A stretch of 64,000 bases of DNA from Achatina immaculata (Eukaryota > Mollusca > Gastropoda > Stylommatophora > Achatinidae): the NCBI GenBank assembly GCA_009760885.1, contig CM019708.1, positions 17,243,189 to 17,307,188 on the forward strand. Direction: 5' to 3'. This document shows positions 42,372-53,850 of this stretch, piece after piece; within the stretch, counting starts at the first letter, position 1; each line of letters begins with the position of its first letter. The notes under the pieces are model-generated. The model did not search any database and was not told where the DNA came from. It saw nothing but the letters and a program-made list of their open reading frames with translations. The position numbers and the translations under genes are program-made.

Positions 42372-44310
42372 GAGAGAGAATGAAAGAAACGAGAGAGAAA
42401 GTAGAGAGAGAAAGAAACACAGCGAAAGACAGACAGAGAGATAGACCGTGAGAGAGACACGGACACAGAAACTGACAGAGATAGAGAAATGTAGAGAGAG
42501 ATACTGGGAGATACAGAGTAAGATAGAAATAGAGAGAGACAGAGAGAGAGAGAGAGACACTCACACAAGGGAGAGTGAGAGACACAAAGGAGAGAGAGAC
42601 ACACACAAGGGAGAATGAGAGAGACACAAGGGAAAGCGACAGAGAGACACAAGGGAGAGTGAGAGAGACACAAGGGAGAGTAAGAGAGACATGAGGGAGA
42701 GTGATAGAGAGACACAAAGGAGAGTGTTAGAGAGACACAAGGGAGAGTGATAGAGACATAAGGGAGAGCGAAAGAGACACAAGGGGGAGCGAAAGAGACA
42801 CAAGAGAGAGTGTGAGAGACACAAGGAAGAGTGAAAGAGACACAGGGGAGGGTGTGAGAGACACAAGGGCAGATAGAAACGCAGAGAGAGTGAGAGAGAG
42901 TGGAGCAGGGGCAGATAGAAACGCAGAGAGTGAGAGAGAGTGGAGCAGGGGCAGACAGAAACGCAGAGAGAGTGAGAGAGAGTGGAGCAGGGGCAGACAG
43001 AAACGCAGAGAGAGTGAGAGAGAGTGGAGCAGGGGCAGATAGAAACGCAGAGAGAGTGAGAGAGAGTGGAGCAGGGGCAGATAGAAACGCAGAGAGAGAG
43101 AGTGAGAGAGAGTGGAGCAGGGGCAGATAGAAATGCAGAGAGAGAGAGAGTGAGAAAGAGTGGAGCAGGGGCAGACAGAAACGCAGAGAGAGTGAGAGAG
43201 AGTGGAGCAGGGGCAGATAGAAACGCAGAGAGAGTGAGAGTGAGTGGAGCAGGGGCAGATAGAAACGCAGAGAGAGTGAGAGAGAGAGAGTGGAGCAGGG
43301 GCAGATAGAAACAGAGAGAGAGAGAGAGAGAGAGAGAGTGGAGCAGGAGCAGATAGAAACGCGCAGAGAGAGTGAGAGAGAGTGGAGCAGGGGCAGATAG
43401 AAATGCAGAGAGAGAGAGAGAGAGAGTGAGAGAGAGAGTGGAGCAGGGGCAGATAGAAACGCAGAGAGAGTGAGAGAGAGAGTGGAGCAGGGGCAGATAG
43501 AAACGCAGAGAGAGTGGAGCAGGGGGAGATAGAAATGCAGAGAGAGAGAGAGAGAGTGGAGCAGGGGCAGACAGAAACGCAGAGAGAGTGGAGCAGGGGC
43601 AGATAGAAAGGCAGAGAGAGAGAGAGAGTGGAGCAAGGGCAGATAGAAACGCAGAGAGAGAGAGTGGAGCAGGGGCAGATAGAAACGCAGAGAGAGAGAG
43701 AGAGAGAGAGAGTGGAGCAGGGGCAGATAGAAACGCAGAGAGAGAGAGAGAGTGGAGCAGGGGCAGATAGAAACGCAGAGAGAGAGAGAGAGTGGAGCAG
43801 GGGCAGATAGAAACGCAGAGAGAGAGAGAGAGTGGAGCAGGGGCAGATAGAAACGCAGAGAGAGAGAGAGGAGCAGGGGCAGAAATAAACGCAGAGAGAG
43901 AGAGAGGAGCAGGGGCAGAAAGAAACGCAGAGAGAGAGAGAGAGAGTGAGAGAGAGAGAGAGAGTGGAGCAGGGCCAGAAAGAAACGCAGAGAGAGAGAG
44001 AAAGAGTGGAGCAGGGGCAGATAGAAACGCAGACAGAGTGAGAAAGAGAGTGGAGCAGGGGCAGATAGAAACGCAGAGAGAGAGAGAGTGGAGCTGGGGC
44101 AGATAGAAACGCAGAGAGAGAGAGTGGAGCAGGGGCAGATAGAAACGCAGACAGAGTGAGAAAGAGAGTGGAGCAGGGGCAGATAGAAACGCAGAGAGAG
44201 AGAGAGAGAGAGAGTGGAGCAGGGGCAGAAATAAACGCAGAGAGAGAGAGAGAGAGTGGAGCAGGGGCAGAAATAAACGCAGAGAGAGAGAGAGAGAGAA
44301 CAGATTACAG
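42372..44310 (+). repeat. Purine-rich (GA) array with ~40-bp GTGGAGCAGGGGC units
   Basis: The left third is GAGAGACACAAGGGAGAG-type repeat; from about 42,860 the unit is GTGGAGCAGGGGCAGATAGA plus AACGCAGAGAGAGAGTGA, of variable length because of the (GA)n part. About 1.9 kb with almost all purines on one strand. The 690-codon minus frame is a Ser/Leu/Cys periodic artefact. Confidence 0.95.
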
Positions 44311-44565
44311 TTATAAATGAGAAATGAAGAAAATCAGAAAAGTGCTGACGTGGTAGATAAATATCACCCATCCACGTTTCAACCTACAAGGCCGTCATCA
44401 GGCAAAGAGGGGCGGGGGGAGCAAAAGTAGGACAGCATGAAAGAGAAACAAGACACAGCTCAACTGGGAAATGTCATGCTGTGCCCGGAAGAGATGACAA
44501 ATTCGTGAAACTGGGGGGGGGGGGGGGGGGGGGGGGGGGAGGTTTAGGGTAGGGTTGTGGATGTG

Positions 44566-44596
<31 letters not shown>

Positions 44597-44649
44597 AAAC
44601 AAGCATGACCGTAGACGGAAGGAAAGATGCTGTGGCCAACAATACAAGG
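44311..44649. other. Unassigned sequence with G27 run and (GAAA)n
   Basis: G run of about 27 at 44,513-44,539 and GAAA units at 44,572-44,592. No gene seen. Confidence 0.6.
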
Positions 44650-45318
44650 ATATCTTCTGTTGTGAATGGATATACGTGTATGGACGAATATCTTATGTTG
44701 AGAGTGGTCATAGATATAAGGATACCTTACGCTGTGAACCAAGGCCAACACTGGCGAATTCAGATATATGGATATCTTATGTTGAATATCAAGCCAAACA
44801 TTGGCGAATTCAGATATATGGGTATCTTATGTTGAATATCAAGCCAAACATTGGCGAATTCAGATATATGGGTATCTTATGTTGAATATCAAGCCAAACA
44901 TTGGCGAACTCAGATATATGGGTATCTTATGTTGAATATCAAGCCAAACACTGGCGAACTCAGATATATGGGTATCTTATGTTGAATATCAGGGCAAACA
45001 CTGGCGAACTCAGATATATGGGTATCTTATGTTGAATATCAGGGCAAACACTGGCGAACTCAGATATATGGGTATCTTATGTTGAATATCAAGCCAAACA
45101 TTGGCGAACTCAGATATATGGGTATCTTATGTTGAATATCAAACCAAACACTGGCGAACTTAGATATATGGGTATCTTATGTTGAATATCAAGCCAAACA
45201 CTGGCGAACTCAGATATATGGGTATCTTATGTTGAATATCAAGCCAAACACTGGCGAACTCGGATATATGGGTATCTTATGTTGAATATCAGGGCAAACA
45301 TTGGGTAACTCAGATATA
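44650..45318 (+). repeat. 50-bp minisatellite
   Basis: About 12 units with CCAAACACTGGCGAACTCAG and TATCTTATGTTGAATATCA; GTTGAATATC recurs every 50 bases (44,831; 44,881). The first three units are diverged; the AGGGC variant marks three units. Confidence 0.95.
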
Positions 45319-45439
45319 AGGAAAAGGCAAGTAAATTCTAAGTTGTAAAAGAGAAACAAACGTAGAAGAACTTCATTTCATATAGAACGTGTAGCTGGAC
45401 ATTAAACGGAGAAAAACTGCAAACGTCCATAAAATTTCC

Positions 45440-45945
45440 CAGAAAGTGTGAAGTTTGAGTGTGTATGTAAGTGTGAAGTTTGAGTGTGTATGTAAGTGTG
45501 AAGTTTGAGTGTGTATGTAAGTGTGAAGTTTGAGTGTGTATGTAAGTGTGAAGTTTGAGTGTGTATGTAAGTGCGAAGTTTGAGTGTGTATGTAAGTGTG
45601 AAGTTTGAGTGTGTATGTAAGTGCGAAGTTTGAGTGTGTATGTAAGTGTGAAGTTTGAGTGTGTATGTAAGTGCGAAGTTTGAGTGTGTATGTAAGTGCG
45701 AAGTTTGAGTGTGTATGTAAGTGTGAAGTTTGAGTGTGTATGTAAGTGTGAAGTTTGAGTGTTTATGTAAGTGTGAAGTTTGAGTGTTTATGTAAGTGTG
45801 AAGTTTGAGTGTTTATGTAAGTGTGAAGTTTGAGTGTTTATGTAAGTGTGAAGTTTGAGTGTTTACGTAAGTGTGAAGTTTGAGTGTTTATGTAAGTGTG
45901 AAGTTTGAGTGTTTATGTAAGTGTGAAGTTTGAGTGTCTATGTAT
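45440..45945 (+). repeat. 25-bp minisatellite
   Basis: About 20 units of GTGTGAAGTTTGAGTGTGTA plus TGTAA; GTGTA units at left, GTTTA units at right, GTGCG variants in between. Confidence 0.95.
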
Positions 45946-46160
45946 ATACATGTGTGTCCAGATAATGTGAGGTTTGAGTGTATGTATATACATGTGTGTC
46001 CAGATAATGTGATGTTTGAGTGTATGTATATACATATGTGTCCAGATAATGTGATGTTTGAGTGTATGTATATACATATGTGTCCAGATAATGTGATGTT
46101 TGAGTGTATGTATATACATATGTGTCCAGATAATGTGATGTTTGAGTGTTTATGTACGCA
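45946..46160 (+). repeat. 42-bp minisatellite that grew out of the 25-bp one
   Basis: Five units of GATGTTTGAGTGTATGTATA plus TACATATGTGTCCAGATAAT. Each contains the GTTTGAGTGTxTATGTA core of the neighbouring 25-bp unit plus a new segment. The 42-base length keeps three frames open. Confidence 0.9.
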
Positions 46161-46214
46161 TCCCTTTCACCAAGCAAAATGTACCATAAGAAGCATATTT
46201 TTATATAAATAGGA

Positions 46215-46490
46215 AAAGAGACTTTTGTACGGTAAAGTAAGAGAACAGTTTTGTAGGATTAGACCTCGAAAAAATCGTAGGCAAAGCACTTTAGTGAGAG
46301 AGAGAAAAATCACACGAGAATTACCTGGGATTCGAACCACGGACACCGGTAGGACGAGACGCCGTCTAGCCACGAGAGAACAGTGTACTAAGGAACTGCG
46401 CCATCTCGCACCTCCCAGGTGCTTTGTCTACGATTTTTTTTCAAGGTCTAATCCTACAAAACTGTGTTTTCTTACTTTAGCATAAAAAAA
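46215..46490. repeat. SINE type B foldback (tail - tRNA-like head - inverted tail)
   Basis: 46,232-46,287 is the reverse complement of 46,421-46,480 (arms TGCTTTGTCTACGATTTTTT and GGTCTAATCCTACAAAACTG; several mismatches). Between them lies, on the minus strand, GGCGCAGTTCC, CTCTCGTGGCTAGACGGCGT and CCGTGGTTCGAATCCCAGG (box B exact). The whole forms a hairpin of about 58-base arms with a tRNA-like loop. Confidence 0.8.
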
Positions 46491-47116
46491 AAACAGCATG
46501 GCTTCTCTTCTAGGGATAATAAAACTGACATCAAATACTAGCAAGACAAGCTCGGGTAGAACACTGAATACTACTCGACTCACTTCTAGGACTCGAGACT
46601 GTACAGAATGGTAAACGTATTGTCTCATGTACACAATATGCTGTTCTGGATACAAGCCTTCCCCCCCCCCCTCCCCCTCCCCTCCACCCCTTTCTAAAAA
46701 TCATACATACTGTTCAGCTTCTGTGTTTGTAACAGCTTCCACGAATGTTAAATATACTGTAAAGTTATCACAGGTTGTAAGAAAACATATTTTTCATTTC
46801 GCCTCCGCCCCCCCCCCCCATTTTTAATGAGTCTAACCATACACAGCAGTTTGTTATGTTGTTGTTGTTGTTTTCAAACCGTGCTACCCGGAACTATCTC
46901 TAGCCCCATCAGGCAAGTTTCAAACATTCTTTTTTTATTCATACTATAAAAAGACTATCAGTAATTACGACTGTCTATTTTTTTTTCAAATCGGAATAAA
47001 AGACATGTGTCAAAGGTCCAACCAGGACAGACATTTTTATGTTTATGTTATGGGGTCTCATAGCATATGCGATAAACAGCGCATACTCATAAATAGGCTA
47101 ATAAATAAACTGATTT
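46491..47116. other. Unassigned sequence with C-runs and (GTT)n
   Basis: C-rich runs at 46,660-46,685 and 46,808-46,819, (GTT)n at 46,858-46,871. No gene seen. Confidence 0.5.
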
Positions 47117-47940
47117 AAATTTTCCATTTTCCAAGTGGAACTTTCTGCGCGAGTAAGTGCTGATGACACAGTGTTACTGTCCACAACACAAACAGGAATG
47201 GGAACACTAATTATGTCAGTCCGTAAGAATAGCGAAGAGCAGAACCTCTATCTTAATGCGAAGAAAATTAAACTGATGACAACTGACAAGACAAATAAGG
47301 CAGCTGAAATGTGCATCAATGAGGATAAATTGGAAGAAGTGGAGAGTTTCGAATAATCTTGGATCATTACTAACTAATAATGGAGATACAATGAGGGAAA
47401 TTAAAAGGAGGACATCTATCGTTCTTCAAAATATAAAATAACTAAAGAAGATGTGCAGAGGAACAGACAGAACTATACAAATAAGATTTTTAAGGGCATG
47501 CATTTTTCCCATCGCAACATATGCCCCGAGACTTGGACATTTAACAGAACAACTGAGAAACACATAAATGCCTTTGAATGTAAATGCTACAGAAGAGTTC
47601 TTCAAGTTTCATAGACGCAGAAAAGAACTATATCCATACTACAAGAACTTAATATTGAAGAAGGCTGGCTAGTAAAGTGGATTAAACAAAGAAAACTTAA
47701 ATATTTTGGACACATTAAACGTCAAATTTAAAAAAAGACTGTCTTGGAAGGGTGCATAATGGGAAAATGAAAGAGAAGAAGACCAATGCAAAGATGTCTG
47801 CAAGACATTATTGGTAATATGCAAATGGATGCACCAGCAGCAGTACATCTTGCTTACAACTGAGAAGCCCACAGGAGAGCTGTTATGGAGGCAAATTTCC
47901 GCAAGGGACATGCAAATGACTGACTGACTAAAGTACATGT
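47117..47940 (+). pseudogene. LINE type C, reverse transcriptase to 3' end
   Basis: Starts just at the catalytic box (SADDTVLLST, 47,156-47,186), then RKNSEEQNLYLNAKKIKLMT, KAAEMCINEDKLEEVESFE, IKRRTSIVLQN, and after several frame breaks YFGHIKRQ, KTVLEGCIMGK and QMDAPAAVHLAYN, ending CATGCAAATGACTGACTGAC. It is the longest type C copy here and the reference for the others. 5'-truncated, with more than three frameshifts. Confidence 0.8.
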
Positions 47941-47943
47941 AAA

Positions 47944-48001
47944 ATATATATATATATACTGTATGTGTGTGTGAGAGAGAGAGAGAATGAATGAATGAAT
48001 A
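47944..48001. repeat. Compound (TA)n(TG)n(GA)n(GAAT)n microsatellite
   Basis: Directly follows the LINE 3' end; may include its tail. Confidence 0.9.
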
Positions 48002-48440
48002 ATCTTTATTTTTCAAGGGTAAAGAATTGGGCACGCAGGCCCGTCTTACATTCTGCCCTTCATCACTCCATCTTTAATTCTTCCCATACACTTGATTTAG
48101 TACAAATATACAAATTAAATTAGGAAAAAACATATCAAAAGAGTGTAAGATTTAACTAATACATTCAAAGTAAAAGAGAAGAAGTAATTAACCTAATAAA
48201 ATAGCACTGACGCACACATACACACGCAGACATATACATAAACAAAAATACATTGTAAATACAGATCATATGTTTTTTTAACAGACATTAAAATAATTTC
48301 TAACAATATCTAACAAGTTGCTTTTCTAACTATTTCATTTTAGTACTTGATGGTTGGCGAGTTACGTGTTGAGAGAGTGCTGGTTATTTTATGGAGGCAT
48401 ATAATTACAAGCAAGTAAATAATGAAACAGGTTTGAGTTA
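48002..48440. other. Unassigned sequence
   Basis: AT-rich, no gene seen. Confidence 0.5.
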
Positions 48441-48443
48441 AAG

Positions 48444-48445
<2 letters not shown>

Positions 48446-48478
<33 letters not shown>

Positions 48479-48499
48479 GAGAGAGAGAGAGAGAGAGAG
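48446..48499. repeat. (GA)n microsatellite
   Basis: Nearly pure GA. Confidence 0.95.
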
Positions 48500-48609
48500 A
48501 CATATTAATGTCCTGAATGTTACAAGGGTCCCATCAAGTATTTTCTTTTTCTGGTGCAAGGGCTCCTTCGGTCCCAAAAACCCACAAAGTTCAGGAACCT
48601 CTGTGGTAC

Positions 48610-48870
48610 TAGACGTATGAGTGGTGAAACAGCTACTGCGTTAGTCTCTTAAGGAAAACGTTGATGGTTCTAATCCAACTGGAGGCGCCCAAGTCATCCA
48701 GCTGTAAAAATGAGCACCTGGTTTCTTCTGGGGTGAGAAGCACCAGGCATGACGCTGCCCACGTGACCCGCTAGTGTGCCGATAAGGGCATTAAAACCAT
48801 ATCCCCATGGTGTTTCCGTGGCGTAACAGGACTCCCTTTATCATCTACTTGTTAAAAAAAAAAACCCACG
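48610..48870 (+). repeat. SINE type A, most complete copy
   Basis: tRNA-like head with AGTGGTGAAACAGCTACTGC and TGATGGTTCTAATCCAACTG (box B-like), then GAGGCGCCCAAGTCATCCAG, CTGTAAAAATGAGCACCTGG, CATGACGCTGCCCACGTGAC, and the tail GGGCATTAAAACCATATCCC. tRNA-derived head plus conserved body is the usual SINE layout, mobilised by LINEs. Confidence 0.75.
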
Positions 48871-49024
48871 TTGTACATTTTGTCTAAGAAAATCTATGTC
48901 CTGTGGCATCTGCATGCTGTAGGTGTATGAAGTGTTAGCGCCTTCGCATTTCAAGGCCACTGCAGATCTGAGGCAGGACTGCTACCAAATGTCCTCACTG
49001 GTTCCCCTCCCCCTCCCCAGGTAA

Positions 49025-49160
49025 CCTTTTTTTTTTCTGAGGCTGGGTTGACCCTGGTGCCGCCTGGTCCGAAAAAATTCCGATCGAGAGCGAAACCGAA
49101 CAAGGGACTCTCTGATCAGCAGGCAAGTGCACTAACTGCTACATCGCCGAGCCACACCTT
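49025..49160 (-). repeat. SINE type C (tRNA-derived), minus copy
   Basis: The minus strand opens with GGCTCGGCGATGTAGCAGTT (box A-like), has GGTTTCGCTCTCGATCGG, and ends GGGTCAACCCAGCCTC-like (read here as GAGGCTGGGTTGACCC). Related to 59,345-59,490. Confidence 0.65.
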
Positions 49161-49439
49161 CAGTTTTGTCCAAGGGAATGAATCAATGAAATAAAATGTA
49201 CAAATGTATTTCACAGTTACCTACCTTGCTGTGACTCACATTTGCTTTTTTTTTTTTTTCTTTTGCAACAGTAGACAAGCAAAGATAGAATAAGAGCGAG
49301 ATTATCACGAAGAGTGAAAAATATGATACTAGACACTTCAATTTACTTATAAATTAGTCTCAGGACGATGGTAATGATCAAATACGAAAGTTTACAAAAT
49401 AGGGAACAAGGCTTTCACTCAGTGTTGTATGGTTCGACC
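49161..49439. other. Unassigned sequence
   Basis: T13 run near 49,247; no gene seen. Confidence 0.5.
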
Positions 49440-49560
49440 TCAAAATAAATAAATAAATAATATACAAAACAGTTTTAGAAGTGAAAGAAAGAAAAGCATC
49501 AAGCTGGAACTCTGGTATGACGGGTAACCATCGAGCCACAAGAGTACATCATATTTAATA
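49437..49560 (-). repeat. SINE type B, decayed minus copy
   Basis: On the minus strand ACTCTTGTGGCTCGATGGTT (box A) and ACCAGAGTTCCAGCTTGATG, then a tail with CAAAACTGTTTTG and a GGTCG-ACC remnant. Diverged from the copies at 27 and 46 kb. Confidence 0.5.
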
Positions 49561-49744
49561 AACCCAATATTACTACACTCACAGACTTGGTTCCTAATAT
49601 ACGAAAGTGACATATAACAGGTGCAGATTATATGGTACAGGTAACTCAAAAATACCATCACAGCCCAGAGTAGAACGCTTTATTACATAAAGTGTATTAA
49701 TGTGTAGTATTACTTCATGTGTCAAATTCATTATTTCACTTCCT

Positions 49745-50091
49745 TATCTTACATGTTACTTTCTTAATTCCTTCCTCAGCCTTCCTTCTTCGCCTTGTAT
49801 ATTAGTTTCCTAACTTATTCCTTGCCTTACATAATAGTTACCTAACTTATTCCTCACCTTGTATATTAGTTTCCTAACTTATTCCTAGCTTTACATATTA
49901 GTTTCCTAACTTATTCCTTGCTTTACATATTAGTTTCCTAACTTATTCTTTGCTTTACGTATTATTTTTCTAACCTATTCCTTGCCTTATGTATTAGTTT
50001 CCTAACTTATTCCTTGCCTTATGTATTAGTTTACTAACTTATTTCTTACCTTATATATTAGTTTCCTAATTTACTCCTTGTCTTATGTATA
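49745..50091 (+). repeat. ~31-bp minisatellite, left part
   Basis: Units of TTAGTTTCCTAACTTATTCC plus TTGCCTTATGTA, about 11 copies. Interrupted at 50,092 by a LINE end and continued after 50,336 in more decayed form. Confidence 0.9.
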
Positions 50092-50335
50092 GTACAGAGA
50101 AAACTTAAATACTATGGACATATTAAACATCATGAGAATTTAGAGAAGACAGTCCTGGAAGGGTACATAATGGGAAAAAGAAAGAGAGGAAGACAAAGGT
50201 GAAGATGGCAGCAAGACATCGTTGATAATCTGCAAATGGATGCATCAGCTGCAGGGAATCTTGCTTTACAACCGAGAGGCCTACCGGAGAGCTTTTAAGA
50301 AGGCAAAGCTCTGCAAGAAACATGCAAATGACTGA
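50092..50335 (+). pseudogene. LINE type C 3' end inserted in the minisatellite
   Basis: Reads KLKYYGHIKHHENLEKTVLE, GYIMGKRKRGRQR, a stop, then WQQDIVDNLQMDASAAGNLA, ending at ATGCAAATGACTGA. About 240 bases long, extremely 5'-truncated. Confidence 0.85.
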
Positions 50336-50690
50336 TATTTTACTTTCCTAACTTATTTCTTTTCTCATATATCAGTGCTCTAATTTATTCTTTATCTTAT
50401 GTATTATATGTAATAGTTTCTTAATTTATTAGTTTCCTTATTTACTTCTTATCTAATGTGCAAGTTTTGTAATATATTTCTAATTTTATGTCTTTTCATT
50501 TGTCTCTTTATCTTATGTATTATTCTCTTCATTTAACTCCCCTGTAAAGTTTTAGTCTTTTCAGTTATCTCTTTTTTTTTTCTGTATTAGTCTCCTCAGG
50601 TATCTTTTTTTATCTTACATACTAGCCTCTTCCATAATTTTACTTCATGACGTGTTAATCTCTTCATTTCTTCTTCATCCTAGTGTCCTA
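50336..50690 (+). repeat. ~31-bp minisatellite, right decayed part
   Basis: TTTCCTAACTTATTTCTT, TTATCTTATGTATTA and similar units with many changes. Confidence 0.7.
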
Positions 50691-51739
50691 ACTTCACATT
50701 CCTCTTAATAAACAATTTACACTTACAAATCTGCTACATACTGGAAAACTGTTTAGTTTTTTGTGTAATCAGTGTGTGAGAATATGTTTCATATACATTT
50801 AATTACTATATATATATATAAAAATTTAGTTGTTACTTGTGCATGTGATGTGTCTGTGGTATACATTTAAAACTGATGTTGAATGTTTGTGGTGCAGTGA
50901 AAATTGTTTGTTTACCAACATGTCAAATTCTCTATCCTTTTAAAGTAAAGTTCGCTCATTTGATCTCTCTCTCTCTCACTCACTCTCTCTCTCTTACTCT
51001 GTTATTCGTTCATTTGTGTTGTTTTTTTCTGTTTCACACTCTGTTATTTGTTCATTTGCTTTATCTCGTTCACTCCGTTATTAAAAAGGAAGACATAATT
51101 CATTATAGAGACAACAACATAAGATTCTGTTTTTGTGCAGATAAAGAGAAAACATACACAGAAAAGCTAGTCTTATACAAACATAAGACTTTAGTCTTAT
51201 TTAGTCATTTCTAAACAGCGCGCAGTATAAACAATGGATACTCATACAGGTCTGTGAAAGTTAATGTGTTTCAATACTCTCTGTAACGGTTTGTAAAACC
51301 TACTGTTCAACTCCTTTCTGGTGACCACCTGTCATTTATAATCTTCCTACTGCGAAGCGTGAATGATGTACTCATTGTTTGTGGTTTATGGTCTGGGTCT
51401 CCATCAGCGTCCTGTAGCTGATAGTTGACATGTGCAAACGTTCGTCTGCTCGAAGTGTGAGGAAGCCGGCATTACAGGCTACACTTTAAAGGAATAACTT
51501 ACCTTATATATATGCTATGTCCCAATGAAATAACAAATCCAGGCACTTCTGTAAAGAACCCTGTCCACATTGCAACGTTATTTACTCCCACGTCTGGTTT
51601 CACCACTCCTCTAACTTCAAACATTGCTATCCACATCACGTTTACCGTGTTCTTCCATTCAGGGGTCAAAGGTTACACCGGCTGCCAATTTGGGAAAAGA
51701 CTTTCCTATGGTCCTCTATGCACGATGCAAAATTACTAG
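50691..51739. other. Unassigned sequence
   Basis: (TA)n at 50,808-50,822, (CT)n at 50,964-51,000. A 112-codon ORF overlaps the CT tract and a 75-codon ORF (51,512-51,739) has no known motif. Confidence 0.4.
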
Positions 51740-52022
51740 TAGTACACGTATATATACAGATAAGAATACTAGTAGTGTACGTATACATAGATAAGTATAA
51801 TAGTAGTGTACATATACAGAGATAAATATACTAGTAGTGTACGTATACATAGATAAGTATAATAGTAGTGTACATATACAGAGATAAGAATACTAGTAGT
51901 GTACGTATACATAGATAAGTATAATAGTAGTGTACATATACAGAGATAAGTATACTAGTAGTGTACGTATACACATTTAAGTATACTAGTAGTATACGTA
52001 TATACAGCTAAGTATATCTAAT
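51740..52022 (+). repeat. 31-bp minisatellite with two-unit alternation
   Basis: Units TACTAGTAGTGTACGTATAC + ATAGATAAG alternate with ATAATAGTAGTGTACATATA + CAGAGATAAG, giving a period of about 62 bases. Confidence 0.9.
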
Positions 52023-52415
52023 GTTAAAATCACCAAAACCATTAAAAAACAAGTTGAATTCTTTCTAGAGTAAATGTTTACGAGAATTAGAAAAATATTT
52101 TGGCCAAACACTATAAGAAATAACATCTTTTTTGGCAGAAATGCAGATGAAGCCACTGACACCAATTATTGAGGGAAAACGCTGGCGATGGTTGGGACAT
52201 GTGCTCCGAATGACTGACAACTCACTACCAAAAATAGCGCTAAGATGGACACCACAGGGGAACAGAAGTAAGGATATACCAAAAGAGACATAGAGAAGAA
52301 CAACAAAGAGGATGTTGAGCAAAAGAGGGCACACCTGGGCAAGAGCAGAAAAAAGGTAAAGGACAGGCATTTGTGGAAAACCCTTGCGGAAGCCCCATAT
52401 GCCCTGTGCACTTAA
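52023..52415 (+). pseudogene. LINE type E 3' half, decayed
   Basis: Parallel to 56,310-56,715: LNSF-like start, KCR*SH region, RWRWLGHVLRMTDNSLPK-like block (GATGGTTGGGACATGTGCTC), then TPQGNRS, ETWRRT-like and TLAEAPYALCT end. Multiple frame breaks. Confidence 0.75.
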
Positions 52416-52419
52416 GGTT

Positions 52420-52420
<1 letters not shown>

Positions 52421-52478
<58 letters not shown>
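52421..52478. repeat. (TA)n microsatellite
   Basis: About 29 TA units directly at the LINE end; possibly its tail. Confidence 0.95.
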
Positions 52479-52482
<4 letters not shown>

Positions 52483-53030
52483 CTTGGTCTTGTCATATTT
52501 CTATCCGATATAGCCTATATAATATTATATACTAGTTTCAGCTGCAAATATGACAGTAATTTCACATAAAGTATTGAGCACAGAAGATTGAGGTGCGTAC
52601 ATTTTGTTGTTGTTTTGTATAGCAAGCCAGGAGCGGTCCTATGAATTTTACCCCGTACAGTTGCATAGCTTGTCGTCACATCCAGTTCTCGGATCAGTAC
52701 TTAATACTTTAAAACTGATTGTGTTAAGTAAGCTTTAACATGTCTGACCATTAATTCTAACAGCAATCAATTTTTTTTTAATCCCATGATAAACTATAAA
52801 TATATTATCATCATCATTTTCGTCATCATTGTCGTCATCATCATCGTCATGATAAAGATAATGTGTAAAATTGCTAGTTGTTGCAAACGTTGGCTAAATG
52901 TATTAGAAAAATTACTGCGACTCATTGAAGTGAGGTTTGTTTATAGTTATGTATAACTTTTCTCCAGATATTCCGACTCTAAAAATATAGAGAATTTTTT
53001 TAATCCGAATGTTTTACGCTGGCGCTGTGA
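52479..53030. other. Unassigned sequence with (CAT/CGT)n at 52,806-52,850
   Basis: No gene seen. Confidence 0.5.
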
Positions 53031-53345
53031 GGAGGGGGGGGGGAGAAAGAGGGCGGGAGAGAGAGGGAAAGAGGGAGAGAGATAAGTAGAGAGAGAGAGA
53101 GAGGAAAAGGGAGAGAGAGACAGAGAAGAGAAAGATCGGGAGAGGGAGAGAGAGGAAAAGAGAGAGAGAGGGGAGAGAGACAGACAAGAGAGAGATCGGG
53201 AGAGGGAGAGAGAGAGGAAAAGGGAGAGAGAGGGAAGAGAAAGACAGAGAGAAGGAGAGAGACAGGGAGAGGGAGAGAAAGAGGAAAAGGGAGAGAGAGA
53301 CAGAGAGAAGGAGAGAGATGGGAGAGGGAGGGAGAGAGAGAGAGG
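53031..53345 (+). repeat. GA-rich array
   Basis: GAGAGAGAGGAAAAGGGAGA and AGACAGAGAAG modules with G10 run at the left border (53,033-53,042). Confidence 0.95.
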
Positions 53346-53555
53346 ACGTTACAAGCAAAACATTAAAATACAAACATTTGGCAGCAACATAAGTGCTATG
53401 ATAAGTACAATTCACTGGATTATAAAAGTATTGACCATCGCATTTACCCTTTCCTCTGTCTTTTAAAGTAGAATTTAAAGTGGTTATTAGCTATAGGTAT
53501 TATATTATGGTAACATTGATGTTCTTTCCCTAAAGATTCTGTGAAGACATTGTTA
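53346..53555. other. Unassigned sequence
   Basis: No motif recognised. Confidence 0.5.
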
Positions 53556-53850
53556 CTACTGACACAGTTATATTTTTGGAAGAGTGATAGATGTCCTCTA
53601 TTTAATTTCCCTCATTGTATCTCCATTATTAGTTAGTAGTGATCCAAGATATTCAAAACTCTCCACTTCTTCCAATTTTTCCTCATTGATACATATTTCA
53701 GCTGCCTTATTTGTTTTGCCAGTTGTCATCAATTTAATTTTCTTTGCATTAAGATAGAAGTTTTGCTCTTAACTATTCTTACGGATTGACATAATTAATT
53801 TTTCCATTCCTTTTTTTTTCTGCTGTGGACAGTAATATTGTACCATCAGC
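53556..53850 (-). pseudogene. LINE type C, part downstream of the catalytic box
   Basis: Minus strand: ADGTILLSTAEK (altered A-D-D), then LIMSIRKNS, NFYLNAKKIKLMTTGKTNKA and AEICINEEKLEEVESFEYLG, IKRRTSI-like end. The upstream half lies on the far side of the 1,094-base insertion at 54,945. Confidence 0.85.

Noticed and set aside
42299..44371. 690-codon minus-strand ORF
   Set aside because: It is the translation of the purine-rich array: periodic Ser/Leu/Cys/Pro peptide with no domain, and other frames are open too.
46330..46410. tRNA gene on the minus strand
   Set aside because: Box A- and box B-like sequence is present, but no full cloverleaf with paired acceptor stem is seen and the segment recurs as SINE heads.
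53031..53345. Regulatory GAGA-type element
   Set aside because: The GA array is long simple sequence with no nearby gene; nothing supports a regulatory role.
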